Source of the DNA: M55B112 sp964539395
GTDB taxonomy: Bacteria; Bacteroidota; Bacteroidia; Bacteroidales; GCA-2748055
Direction of reading: 5' to 3'
Assembly: GCA_964539395.1 (NCBI GenBank)
Contig: CAZIIU010000019.1
Span: 1-64,000, forward strand
Length of the DNA stretch: 64,000 nt
Below are positions 23,018-32,008 of this stretch, in pieces. Every line of letters starts with the position of its first letter. Position 1 is the first letter of the stretch. The notes under the pieces were generated by a model that searched no databases, was not told the origin of the DNA, and saw nothing but the letters and a program-made list of their open reading frames with translations. A program made the translations under genes and the position numbers.

Positions 23018-24448
23018 ATGGAAAAAACGCCTATCGTACCAAAAGGTATTCTTTTGCCATTTATTTTGCTCTCCAGTCTCTTTTTTGCCTGGGCCTTACC
23101 CAATAATCTGACCGATACCATGTTGGCCGCCTTCAAGCGGATTATGAGTCTTACCGATTCAAAAACAGCATGGATACAGGTAGCGTGCTACCTGTTTGGT
23201 TACGGCTTTTTTGCCTTACCTGCTGCATTGTATATAAAGAAATTTACTTATAAATCAGGAGTTCTGCTGGGTCTGGGTTTATATGCCCTGGGAGCATTTA
23301 TGTTTTACCCCGCAATGCTCTACTCAGCATATAATATCAATATTAGTTTCCTTCTTTTTCTTCTCGCCCTCATCATTCTGTTTGCAGGGCTTTCAATTTT
23401 GGAGACATCAACAAATTCATACGTATATGTTCTGGGTCCGGTTAAAACAGCTACCCAAAGGCTGAACTTTGCACAATCTTTTAATCCATTCGGGGCCATT
23501 ACCGGTGTAATTATTTCCCAGGTTTTTATTTTATCGCGCTTAAACACCCTTACATCAGTTGAGAGAGCTGCTTTGCCTCTTGAAGAACTTGGCAAAATAC
23601 AGAGGCTTGAACTGAATGCTGTTTCAAAAACGTATGTCGTCATTGGTTTTATTATGGTTTGTCTACTGATTATCATCCGTTTAACTAAAATGCCAAAACT
23701 AAAGGAAGATGATAAGAAAATTGATCTGAAAGCTACATTTGGCAGGCTCTTTAAAAACAAAAATTATGTCTGGGCAGTGGCAGCTCAGTTTTTATATGTA
23801 GGAGCTCAAATTGCCGTATGGTCATATACTATCAGATACTCAATGCAGCAACTGCAGCTTGATCAGATTATGTCAGGACTGGGAAAGGGCCCCGATACCG
23901 AAACAATTATCTCAGCTCTTAGAAACATTGAACCACTCGCAGCCGGCTTTTACAATTTTGCAGATTGGATTGGTATGAATGCATTGCTGCCCAGGACCGC
24001 TGAACAGGCCGGAGCAACATATTATATCATTTCACTTGTATTGTTTGTTATTTCCCGTTTTGTGTGCACCGCACTTATGAATTTTGTCAGGCCGCGAATG
24101 CTCCTTACTACACTTGCATTACTTGCAGTCGGACTGTCTCTTATAACAATTTATGCAGATGGATCTGGTGGGATTTATGCATTAATAGGAATCTCGGGTT
24201 GTATGTCTTTGATGTTCCCTACTATTTATGGTTTAGGAATTACAGGGTTAGGAGCCGATACTAAAATCGCAGGAGCGGGCATGGTGATGGCGATTGCCGG
24301 AGCAGCCTTTCTGACTCAAATACAGGGAATAGTTTCGGATCAGTCAGGTAACATCAAAATTGCATACTGGGTACCAGCGATTGCATTTATGATCATTGCC
24401 TATTATAGCGGAATAATATCCAGGAATAGATTGGATTATACAGATTGA
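23018..24448 (+). CDS. FucP-type sugar MFS transporter (second paralogue)
   Basis: 476-residue, 12-TM permease of the FucP family: FAWALPNNLTDTMLAAFKR in TM1, QVACYLFGYGFFALPAA in TM2, LSILETSTNSYVYVLG in TM4, RLNFAQSFNPFGAITG, and YVGAQIAVWSYTIRY in TM7. The TM1 Asp and TM4 Glu equivalents are present. A longer loop between TM7 and TM8 (about 285-325) distinguishes it from the 433-residue paralogue at 14.8 kb. It begins 14 bp after the preceding lipoprotein gene, so they are cotranscribed, and it precedes fucI by 287 bp. Likely substrate: L-fucose or a related 6-deoxy sugar. Confidence 0.85.
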   Translation: MEKTPIVPKGILLPFILLSSLFFAWALPNNLTDTMLAAFKRIMSLTDSKTAWIQVACYLFGYGFFALPAALYIKKFTYKSGVLLGLGLYALGAFMFYPAMLYSAYNINISFLLFLLALIILFAGLSILETSTNSYVYVLGPVKTATQRLNFAQSFNPFGAITGVIISQVFILSRLNTLTSVERAALPLEELGKIQRLELNAVSKTYVVIGFIMVCLLIIIRLTKMPKLKEDDKKIDLKATFGRLFKNKNYVWAVAAQFLYVGAQIAVWSYTIRYSMQQLQLDQIMSGLGKGPDTETIISALRNIEPLAAGFYNFADWIGMNALLPRTAEQAGATYYIISLVLFVISRFVCTALMNFVRPRMLLTTLALLAVGLSLITIYADGSGGIYALIGISGCMSLMFPTIYGLGITGLGADTKIAGAGMVMAIAGAAFLTQIQGIVSDQSGNIKIAYWVPAIAFMIIAYYSGIISRNRLDYTD

Positions 24449-24630
24449 AACGAATAAGAATCAGTTTTGGAATAAATGGTAAGATTGCATAATTAACCCT
24501 GAAAAAATAGCAGCATGATAAACAGAAGTTTCCTGGTTGATTTATTGTTGGTAATGTGCCAATTAAATATATAAAAGATAATTCCGGAAAAACAGGTATA
24601 TGTCAGGAGGATATGACCAGGTGCATAGTA

Positions 24631-24681
24631 TCAGACATTGATTTGCACTATTCAGATAAAAAGCTAATATCAATAATCTGA
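24631..24681. other. Imperfect stem-loop between the transporter and fucI
   Basis: TCAGACATTGAT (24631-24642) can pair with ATCAATAATCTGA (24669-24681) with one bulged/mismatched position. It has no T-run, so is not a simple terminator; it could affect mRNA processing or fucI expression. The rest of the 287-bp gap holds no gene. Confidence 0.3.
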
Positions 24682-24735
24682 CATGCAATAATTTAGAAAA
24701 TTTGAAACATTAGTGTATAACCAAAAGTAATTAAA

Positions 24736-26520
24736 ATGAGTAAAGAGAGACTGATCGGTACAAAACCGAAAATCGGAATCCGTCCGGCCATCGACGGACG
24801 TAGAAACGGGGTGAGAGAATCGCTCGAGGACCAGACGATGAACCTGGCCATACTGGCCGCCTCCTTCCTGCAGAAAAACCTGAGACATGCAGACGGATCG
24901 AAAGTGGAGTGTGTGATCTCCGACACCTGCATTGGCGGGGTAGCCGAAGCAGCCGCATCGGCCGATAAGTTCAGAAGAGAGGGCGTGGGGGTCTCCCTCA
25001 CTGTAACGCCCTGCTGGTGTTATGGCAGCGAGACGATCGACATGGATCCGCACCTGCCGAAAGCGATCTGGGGCTTCAACGGCACGGAACGGCCGGGTGC
25101 CGTTTATCTAGCAGCGGCACTTGCCGGACACAACCAGAAGGGACTTCCCGCGTTCGGTATCTACGGCAGGGATGTGATGGACGCCGGTAGTGAGGAGATC
25201 CCCGACGATGTGGCAGAAAAACTGCTGCGCTTCGCGAAGGCCGGACTGGCAGCTGCCACGATGAAAGGGAGGTCGTACCTTTCCATAGGCTCAGTGTCGA
25301 TGGGGATCGCCGGATCAATCGTCAATGAGAACTTTTTCCAGGAGTACCTGGGCATGCGGAACGAATATGTCGATATGACCGAGATCACCCGCCGCCTGGA
25401 AGAGGGAATCTATGATGAGGAGGAGTTCAAAAAGGCCATTGAGTGGACCAAAAAGAACTGTAAAGAGGGCGAGGATGTGAATCCTGCCGACCAGCAATTC
25501 TCCCGCGAAAAGAAGGATGAGGTATGGGAGATCGTGGTAAAGATGACGATTATCATGCGCGATCTGATGGTGGGTAATCCCCGCCTGAGAGAGATCGGGT
25601 ACGGTGAGGAGGCAATGGGCCACAACTCCATCGCTGCCGGGTTCCAGGGTCAGCGCCAATGGACAGACCACTTTCCGAATGGGGACTTCGCTGAGGCGAT
25701 TCTGAACTCATCATTCGACTGGAACGGGATCAGACAGTCGTTCGTGATGGCAACGGAAAATGACTCCCTCAACGGTGTGGCGATGCTGTTCGGTCACCTG
25801 CTTAGTAACACTTCTCAAATCTTTGCCGATGTAAGGACCTATTGGAGTCCCGAAGCGGTTGAAAGGGTCACCGGACACCGGCTCACCGGTCTTGCCGAAT
25901 ACGGCCTTATCCACCTGATCAACTCCGGCTCAGCCACCCTCGATGGAACAGGTCAGCAGTCTGACAAAGATGGCAACCCTGTCATGAAACCCTTCTGGGA
26001 AATCACAGAAGAGGAGGCACAGAAATGTCTCGATGCAACAACCTGGTATCCCGCTGTAAACGAATACTTCAGGGGTGGCGGCTACTCTTCGAAGTACCTC
26101 TCCAAAGGGGGCATGCCGGTAACCATGTCGCGGATCAACCTGGTGAAAGGAGTAGGACCGGTATTACAACTTGCCGAAGGCTACTCTGTAACTATTCCCG
26201 ATGATGTGCATAAAACACTCGACAAACGCACCAATGAGACCTGGCCCACCACATGGTTCGTTCCCAACCTCACAGGTAAAGGAGCGTTTACCGAAGTATA
26301 TTCAGTGATGGCCAACTGGGGAGCCAACCACGGGGCGATCAGCCACGGTCATATTGGCGCCGACCTGATCACACTGGCATCGATCCTGAGGATCCCCGTT
26401 TGCATGCACAACGTGGAAGATAACAGGATATTCAGACCCAGTGCCTGGTCAGCCTTCGGTCAGGATAAAGAGGCATCAGACTACAGGGCCTGCGACACCT
26501 ATGGTCCGCTATATAAATAG
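24736..26520 (+). CDS. fucI: L-fucose isomerase
   Basis: 594-residue cytosolic enzyme converting L-fucose to L-fuculose (also D-arabinose to D-ribulose). It is full length for the family and has IGIRPAIDGRRNGVRESLE at the start. The Mn2+-binding/catalytic residues correspond to Glu in FVMATENDSLNG (E. coli E337), Asp in IFADVRTYW (D361) and His in AISHGHIGADL (H528). E. coli FucI is a hexamer. It forms the metabolic core with the FucK-like kinase and FucP permeases. The next enzyme, fuculose-1-phosphate aldolase, is not in the window. Base composition matches the kinase, not the two AT-rich genes between them. Confidence 0.95.
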   Translation: MSKERLIGTKPKIGIRPAIDGRRNGVRESLEDQTMNLAILAASFLQKNLRHADGSKVECVISDTCIGGVAEAAASADKFRREGVGVSLTVTPCWCYGSETIDMDPHLPKAIWGFNGTERPGAVYLAAALAGHNQKGLPAFGIYGRDVMDAGSEEIPDDVAEKLLRFAKAGLAAATMKGRSYLSIGSVSMGIAGSIVNENFFQEYLGMRNEYVDMTEITRRLEEGIYDEEEFKKAIEWTKKNCKEGEDVNPADQQFSREKKDEVWEIVVKMTIIMRDLMVGNPRLREIGYGEEAMGHNSIAAGFQGQRQWTDHFPNGDFAEAILNSSFDWNGIRQSFVMATENDSLNGVAMLFGHLLSNTSQIFADVRTYWSPEAVERVTGHRLTGLAEYGLIHLINSGSATLDGTGQQSDKDGNPVMKPFWEITEEEAQKCLDATTWYPAVNEYFRGGGYSSKYLSKGGMPVTMSRINLVKGVGPVLQLAEGYSVTIPDDVHKTLDKRTNETWPTTWFVPNLTGKGAFTEVYSVMANWGANHGAISHGHIGADLITLASILRIPVCMHNVEDNRIFRPSAWSAFGQDKEASDYRACDTYGPLYK

Positions 26521-26523
26521 TGC

Positions 26524-26552
26524 ATGTAAGGAATACCGGGATAAACTTACAT
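26524..26552 (+). terminator. Weak stem-loop after fucI
   Basis: ATGTAAG (26524-26530) pairs with CTTACAT (26546-26552) four bases after the fucI stop codon. The loop is 15 bases and no T-run follows, so termination activity is doubtful. Confidence 0.3.
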
Positions 26553-26611
26553 CACTCGTACTTATAAAGATCGTAATCGAAGTTCTTCCTGGCTACTAAT
26601 CATAAAAAAAA

Positions 26612-26992
26612 CTAATTCGTTACCAGGAAAACTTTGTACAGCACAAATAAAAAGCTAATTGCAAAACTAACTGTGGCAATTTTGTGAATATTTAGCATCA
26701 GCTCATACATCCTGCCCATACTTAGTAATGCGCCGGTAGTAAACAAAGCAATCACAGAGAGAACTGCCAGCGAAATGAAAAAATATTGACCAATTGCCAG
26801 TTCATTCAGCTTTGCAAAACTGTAGATTATAAATGATAAATAAACCACGAATCCTAATGATATCAATTTATGCAAGTTAAATAGAAAAGCATTGTAGGGA
26901 AAACCAGTTTTATGAAGGATATATCCCAAAACAATTACCAGGAAGAAGATTCCAATACTGATTATAAACTTAAGTTCCAAGACCATTTTCAT
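26612..26992 (-). CDS. Small four-helix membrane protein with His-Lys motifs
   Basis: 126 residues, four predicted TM helices (about 8-27, 41-60, 69-92, 105-124). Three His-Lys pairs lie at helix ends: YILHKTG (H27), FNLHKLIS (H41) and LNIHKIAT (H103). The LHK/IHK context before TM2 and TM4 is duplicated, suggesting two helical hairpins. Such spaced His in a small membrane protein are compatible with b-type haem binding, but I cannot assign a family. It is the last gene of a minus-strand group with a 134-residue membrane protein (10 bp upstream) and a TonB receptor. Confidence 0.55.
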   Translation of the reverse strand: MKMVLELKFIISIGIFFLVIVLGYILHKTGFPYNAFLFNLHKLISLGFVVYLSFIIYSFAKLNELAIGQYFFISLAVLSVIALFTTGALLSMGRMYELMLNIHKIATVSFAISFLFVLYKVFLVTN

Positions 26993-27002
26993 CTTTTTTA
27001 GG

Positions 27003-27407
27003 TTACATTTTTTTTAAGTTTCTCAGTAATAGCGAGCCAATGATAATGAGGAATAAGGCAATAATATAAAAAGGGAGGTGTAATGGGGCATAAAAAATTC
27101 TAATCATAATTATCTGGACTGTGAGCCAGATCATAAGCACTGCTCCCTGAAAAATGATGAACTGCGGATAGATCCGATGCTGTATAATTGCAAAAATAGC
27201 TGCTATAAGGGAAAACAATCCGTTGAAAACAAATAGAATAATCCCTGGTATTAAGTAGCTGGTGAATGGGGAATGCCTTAAAAAATCCAAAGGCATCTGC
27301 ATAAACTCTCCGCCCGGATCATAAATCAAGCCAAAACCTCCCCAAAGAGCACCTATGGCATTGAACATAAGGAAAACAATTGCAGTAATCCGAAGCTTTT
27401 TCATCAT
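27003..27407 (-). CDS. Conserved four-TM membrane protein, unknown function
   Basis: 134 residues, mostly hydrophobic, with four predicted TM helices; a loop after TM1 contains GLIYDPGGEFMQMPLDFLRH and the last helix is FYIIALFLIIIGSLLL. Proteins of this kind (conserved YDPGG-type loop) are common in Bacteroidota without known function. It lies 34 bp downstream of the TonB receptor and 10 bp upstream of the His-Lys membrane protein, so probably cotranscribed with both. Confidence 0.6.
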   Translation of the reverse strand: MMKKLRITAIVFLMFNAIGALWGGFGLIYDPGGEFMQMPLDFLRHSPFTSYLIPGIILFVFNGLFSLIAAIFAIIQHRIYPQFIIFQGAVLMIWLTVQIIMIRIFYAPLHLPFYIIALFLIIIGSLLLRNLKKM

Positions 27408-27441
27408 ATGTGGACTTTATACGCAAATTTATATCTATTTT

Positions 27442-29829
27442 TTAAAATATAATCCGGTAAAGTATATCAGGCATAAGTCCAAACTGATAAACGGTTTTTA
27501 GTCCATCGGTAAGGGGATCGTACTTCATGAAGAACGGGTTTTTGCGATTGGTGAGGTTGGAAATGTTGACAGCTATCTCCTGGGTTGTTGATTTTCCACT
27601 GAACTTTATTCCTGTCCTAAGATTTATGTTCATGTACATCGGCATCTGTTGCGAGTAGGCATCGGTCTCGTCATACTGGGTGTAGCCAATATGCCGTGAT
27701 GCTTCCAGGTCGATGGGTGAGTAACGTTTGCCTCCTGCAAGGTTGAATTTACCATCAATATTCAGCCTTTTGATATATCGGCCAGAGCCCGAACCAATCT
27801 TTAACTCCTTTCCTCCCAGTAGGTTGAATACATAGTTGCCGTTGAAAGCAGTGTTTCTAAGCACGTTGTCACTCCCCCTGTACTTCGACTCAAACAGCGA
27901 GAGGGTGAAGAGAAAGTAGGTTCCTTTATCCATAAACTTCTCGGCTGTGAGTTCCACCCCATAATTAAAACCGCTGCCGCCATTGGTTAATGCTCCAAAT
28001 TCGAGGCTGGATGCCGATGCCCTGTTGAGCATCGAAAAGGAACTTGGCTCTGTTTCAACCAGCGCATTGAAAATTTGCTGGTAGTATACCTCCGTTTTCA
28101 GCCTCACCTTGCCCGAGAATATCTTATCATAGCTCATCACAAAGTGGTGGCTTTTTGTAAAACCCAAATTAGTATTCGGAGTAGTGTATACACCATTTGC
28201 ATCCATAACCTTGCTCTGCAAAACCTCAACCGGGGTGGACAATGAATGTAATCCGTAAGCCAGGCTAAAAGTATTCCCCTTAACAGGTTCCCAGTTTAAG
28301 CCGGCCCTGGGTTCAACAGAGATATGTCCTGTTGAGTGCTGGTAGTTGGTGCTCAATCCAACATTCAAACGCACCTCCTGGTTCACCCTGTGCTGCCATT
28401 GCATATAAGGCTGGGTAAAATAATCATGTCCATTGTAATCATGCAAAGTTCTATAAACCCCTCTGCCCGGATGCAGTATACTGTCGTTCAGTCCAAAATC
28501 CTGTCTCTCGATGGTTAGCCCGGTTCGAATGCTGTTTCTGCCATTCAATTTGGTGTTCATAAAAATCCTTGTCGCGTATTTGGTACGTTGATATTCAGAA
28601 CCGGACCATAGATGGGGGGTTCTGTCAATATTGCTCACCGAATCCACCCGATAAAGATTGACAACGGTTGAAGCCGAAAGGATAACTCCCAGGTAAGATC
28701 GCTCTCCAAAACTGCGGGTATGGGTTAACCCAATTACCCCGCTCCTGCTGTCGATATACTCATCTGTATCGTAATTCAACAGGGTAGCCATATCGGCTTT
28801 GGCCTCCGAAGTGTCGCGTGTGCTCTCAACCCAGTCGATCCGGTTGGTACCTCCAAAAGCGATGATTGAAGTTGTACCCTTACCTCCGGAAGGAAAATTA
28901 AGTTTAAAAAGGCCATCCTGATAGGTTGGCAGGGAAGGCATCTTCAGATCGACAACCGCATTAAGCAACTGAACGGTTGAATACCTGTAGTTAATAAGAT
29001 AGGAGGAACCAACTTTCTTCGAAATCGGACCCTCGGCGCTGAGTTCCGTACCCATAAGGGCGAACTGACCAATAAACTCATGTTTCTGGTTGTTTCCGTT
29101 TCTGGTTTTGAGATCAAAAACACCTGAAGTGGTATTGCTGTACTCCGCTGGAAATGCCCCGGTAATAAAATCGGAGTTGGCCAGCGTATTCACATTGAGC
29201 ATACTTACAATCCCTCCCGAGGCGCTGCCATCGCCAAAATGGTTGAGATTGGGGATATCAATCCCATCTAGCCTGAAAAGCATACCTATCGGTGAATTGC
29301 CGCGAATTACTATCTCATTCTGGGTATCGTCGGTAGATTTTACTCCTGCAAAATTCATTGCCAATCGCGATACATCATAACCTGCACCTGCATAGCGCTG
29401 AGCCTCCTCAACTGAGAAGGTGCGCGCACTGGCAGATGCAAATGTGTTAATGGGTTTCTCTTTGTTAACGCTTGCCCTTACTACCACCTCCTCAAGTGCT
29501 ATGGTGCTCTCAACCAGTTCTATATTTACTATTGACTCCCTGCCGGATGTCACCTCGATATTGGGAATGGTTATACCCTCATATCCCACAAAACCAACAT
29601 GAAGTGTGGCCCTGCCAACAGGTACCTCTTCCAGACGGTAGTTTCCGGCCTCATCGGTAATAGTACCCCGCATCGAACCATTCGCCTGCAGGGCTATCGT
29701 AGCAAATGGTATTGACTGCCGGGTCTCTTTATCGACCACCTTTCCCCTGAGGGTTTGTGTATACTTTTGCGAAAAACAGGTGCTTGTAATAACAAGAACC
29801 GGAAAGAAAAAGATCACTAAACGTTTCAT
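27442..29829 (-). CDS. TonB-dependent receptor with carboxypeptidase-like N-terminal domain
   Basis: 795-residue outer-membrane receptor: signal peptide ending TCFSQ, carboxypeptidase-regulatory-like domain (about 24-110; GRATLHVGFVGYEG), plug (about 120-230; RLAMNFAGVKSTDD, IVIRGNSPIGMLFRLDGI) and a beta-barrel ending in a Phe (MPDILYRIIF). No SusD partner follows, so it probably handles a small ligand or peptide rather than a glycan of a PUL. It heads an operon with two small membrane proteins and is preceded by a TolB-like/TPR/AraC regulator. The substrate is not determinable from sequence. Confidence 0.85.
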   Translation of the reverse strand: MKRLVIFFFPVLVITSTCFSQKYTQTLRGKVVDKETRQSIPFATIALQANGSMRGTITDEAGNYRLEEVPVGRATLHVGFVGYEGITIPNIEVTSGRESIVNIELVESTIALEEVVVRASVNKEKPINTFASASARTFSVEEAQRYAGAGYDVSRLAMNFAGVKSTDDTQNEIVIRGNSPIGMLFRLDGIDIPNLNHFGDGSASGGIVSMLNVNTLANSDFITGAFPAEYSNTTSGVFDLKTRNGNNQKHEFIGQFALMGTELSAEGPISKKVGSSYLINYRYSTVQLLNAVVDLKMPSLPTYQDGLFKLNFPSGGKGTTSIIAFGGTNRIDWVESTRDTSEAKADMATLLNYDTDEYIDSRSGVIGLTHTRSFGERSYLGVILSASTVVNLYRVDSVSNIDRTPHLWSGSEYQRTKYATRIFMNTKLNGRNSIRTGLTIERQDFGLNDSILHPGRGVYRTLHDYNGHDYFTQPYMQWQHRVNQEVRLNVGLSTNYQHSTGHISVEPRAGLNWEPVKGNTFSLAYGLHSLSTPVEVLQSKVMDANGVYTTPNTNLGFTKSHHFVMSYDKIFSGKVRLKTEVYYQQIFNALVETEPSSFSMLNRASASSLEFGALTNGGSGFNYGVELTAEKFMDKGTYFLFTLSLFESKYRGSDNVLRNTAFNGNYVFNLLGGKELKIGSGSGRYIKRLNIDGKFNLAGGKRYSPIDLEASRHIGYTQYDETDAYSQQMPMYMNINLRTGIKFSGKSTTQEIAVNISNLTNRKNPFFMKYDPLTDGLKTVYQFGLMPDILYRIIF

Positions 29830-30074
29830 ATTGCAGCTGATTAAAATATTTCAAATGCAAAGATGGCTGCTTGCTTAAAGCTTTTCGGCTGAAAGTGTAG
29901 GGGCGAACCTATCCAATTTTTATTGGTTCGCTTTGTATCTGTATATCACTGTATTAAATAAACAGATCATTGGAAAGGAAAAGGTACGGGGAAATTGGCG
30001 GACAAAAGGTTTTACTATGACTGGCAGTATTTCTTTGACGATTCACAAAAGACCTGAATAATGTGCAGGGTATC

Positions 30075-31868
30075 TCATTCTGAAGGTTTTGAGGATCTCA
30101 ATTCCGATGGCTTTACCCCCATCTCTCGCTTAAAAAAGGCATTAAAGGTGGTTTTTGAGTTGAAACCGCACTCATAGGCCAGGCCCAGAATGGAGAGATG
30201 GGCGTACTTTGGATTTTCGCATAAGCTATGATACTCCTGTAACCTGAATGAATTCACATAATCGTAAAAATTCTTTTTGAGATGTTCATTTAGAAATTGT
30301 GAAAGCTGGTTGGTGGAGATATCGACCTGCTCAGCCAAATCGGGCAAACTGAGACGTGGGTTGAGATAAGGTTTTTCGGTTTCCATAAGTCTGTTTAGCT
30401 TACCCTCAATCTCCTTTGCTTGCTGAATGCTGAAGACTGTGCGCCTGTACTTTGTCTTTGGAGGGTTGGCATCCGGCACATTAATATCCAGCCACTTCAG
30501 TGCTTTTTGAAACCGGGGTTCACTGCGTAAACTTTCAAACGCGCAGTCAATTTTTGCAAACAACAGGGGTGATGCCCTGAACTGTATTCCCTTTTCGAAG
30601 TGCTCGAGTGCCTTCTTAGACTCGTTAAGGTTGATATAGATTTTACAAAGATAATAGTAAAAAGGCATTCCCATCTGGGGATTGTCCCGCAGCTCGTCCT
30701 CCAGGACGCCAATCTCGCTTATTGCTTGATTCTTATCGCCTTGAATGGAGTAAAACAATCCTTTAATGAATGGCATCAGGTAGGCAAAACTCTCTATCTT
30801 CTCCTTTTCGCAAATGATCTCCCACGATTCGTCAAAACGGTTCAGCTTGCAAAGCGTCTCTACGCTCAGAAAGAAATGCGCATCCCACAGCGAAAGGGTA
30901 TTAAAGCTTCTTTTCACCAGTTCCATCGCCTTCTCGTTCTCATTTAAAAGCGAGTGCAGGAATCCGATACAGTATTCGGTAACCTCATCGTAAGGGTTTA
31001 GTCGTTGTGAGTGATAAAAAGAATCGAAAGCCTCGTTAATTTTTCCCAACGTCATTAAAATCATACCCTTCTGCACATAAGCATCGGCACCGCCCGGTTT
31101 CAGCTCAATAGCCCTGTTGATATTTTCAAGTGCCAATGGAATGTTCCACTCAAGCCAAAAGTTTTTCCCTGAAATCAACATATACACTTCGGGGGTGTTT
31201 GGGTTAAGCCGCATCAAGCTCCGGATATACTCCTCGGTCTTTTTATTACCTTCAACAGGATCAAAAGCACCCACGGAACTAAGCCAGGTATAGGCGTCGC
31301 ACAATCCCTTATAAGCCTTCTCAAAGTTTGGATCAACGGCCAGGGCATGCTCAAAATGCCGGATGATATCCTCCTTGTTGCTTATAATAAATTTATTGAG
31401 AAGATATTGGCCTTTGAGGTAATGATCCAGCGCTTCTGTATTCTCAATTATACCCTCCTTGTGTGCAACAGGCATTCTGATCCTGCTGTTTATCCGCCCG
31501 GCAATTATTTGGGCAATCTCATCCTGCAGGATGAAAATCTCCCTGAGCTCCCTGTCCCACGTCTCAGACCAGATATGAAACCCGTCACCGGCCTTGACAA
31601 GCTGTGCTGTGATGCGAACTTTCTCACCGGAACGGCGAATACTGCCTTCGAGCAGGTAGTACACATTCAGCTTTTTCCCTATCTCCCTTATATCGGCAGT
31701 CAGATTTTTAAAGGCAAAAGATGAGGTCCGGGACGTAACATATAAGTCCTCGTACCTGCAAAGGGCATTTATGATCTCCTCTGTTACCCCATCACTAAAG
31801 TACTCGTCATCCCTGTCGGGACTAATATTTACAAATGGTAAGACGGCAATGCTGTGCCTGGAGATCAT
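30075..31868 (-). CDS. AraC-type regulator with TolB-like N-terminal domain and TPR repeats
   Basis: 597 residues without TM helices. Residues 1-125 match the TolB-amino-terminal/adenylate-cyclase-associated domain (SIAVLPFVNISPDRDDEYFS, LEGSIRRSGEKVRITAQLV). About 140-460 is helical and TPR-like, with repeats such as DAYVQKGMILMTLGKINEAF. About 490-597 is an AraC helix-turn-helix domain (ISTNQLSQFLNEHLKKNFYDY, LGLAYECGFNSKTTFNAFFKR). The arrangement resembles cytosolic regulators where TPRs sense a peptide or partner protein. It lies upstream of the TonB receptor operon in the same orientation, across a 245-bp gap with no other gene, and likely controls it. Confidence 0.82.
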   Translation of the reverse strand: MISRHSIAVLPFVNISPDRDDEYFSDGVTEEIINALCRYEDLYVTSRTSSFAFKNLTADIREIGKKLNVYYLLEGSIRRSGEKVRITAQLVKAGDGFHIWSETWDRELREIFILQDEIAQIIAGRINSRIRMPVAHKEGIIENTEALDHYLKGQYLLNKFIISNKEDIIRHFEHALAVDPNFEKAYKGLCDAYTWLSSVGAFDPVEGNKKTEEYIRSLMRLNPNTPEVYMLISGKNFWLEWNIPLALENINRAIELKPGGADAYVQKGMILMTLGKINEAFDSFYHSQRLNPYDEVTEYCIGFLHSLLNENEKAMELVKRSFNTLSLWDAHFFLSVETLCKLNRFDESWEIICEKEKIESFAYLMPFIKGLFYSIQGDKNQAISEIGVLEDELRDNPQMGMPFYYYLCKIYINLNESKKALEHFEKGIQFRASPLLFAKIDCAFESLRSEPRFQKALKWLDINVPDANPPKTKYRRTVFSIQQAKEIEGKLNRLMETEKPYLNPRLSLPDLAEQVDISTNQLSQFLNEHLKKNFYDYVNSFRLQEYHSLCENPKYAHLSILGLAYECGFNSKTTFNAFFKREMGVKPSELRSSKPSE

Positions 31869-32008
31869 CGTTTTTGAAAAATAAAATGCTTTCGAATCTT
31901 TCAGAATACCTCTGTTAACAAAAGTATTAAAAATGATTCTAATGGGAGTTAATTAACAGGTAAATCGTGTAACAAATCGTTGCGTAAAATACCCCTCTTT
32001 CAGTCTGC

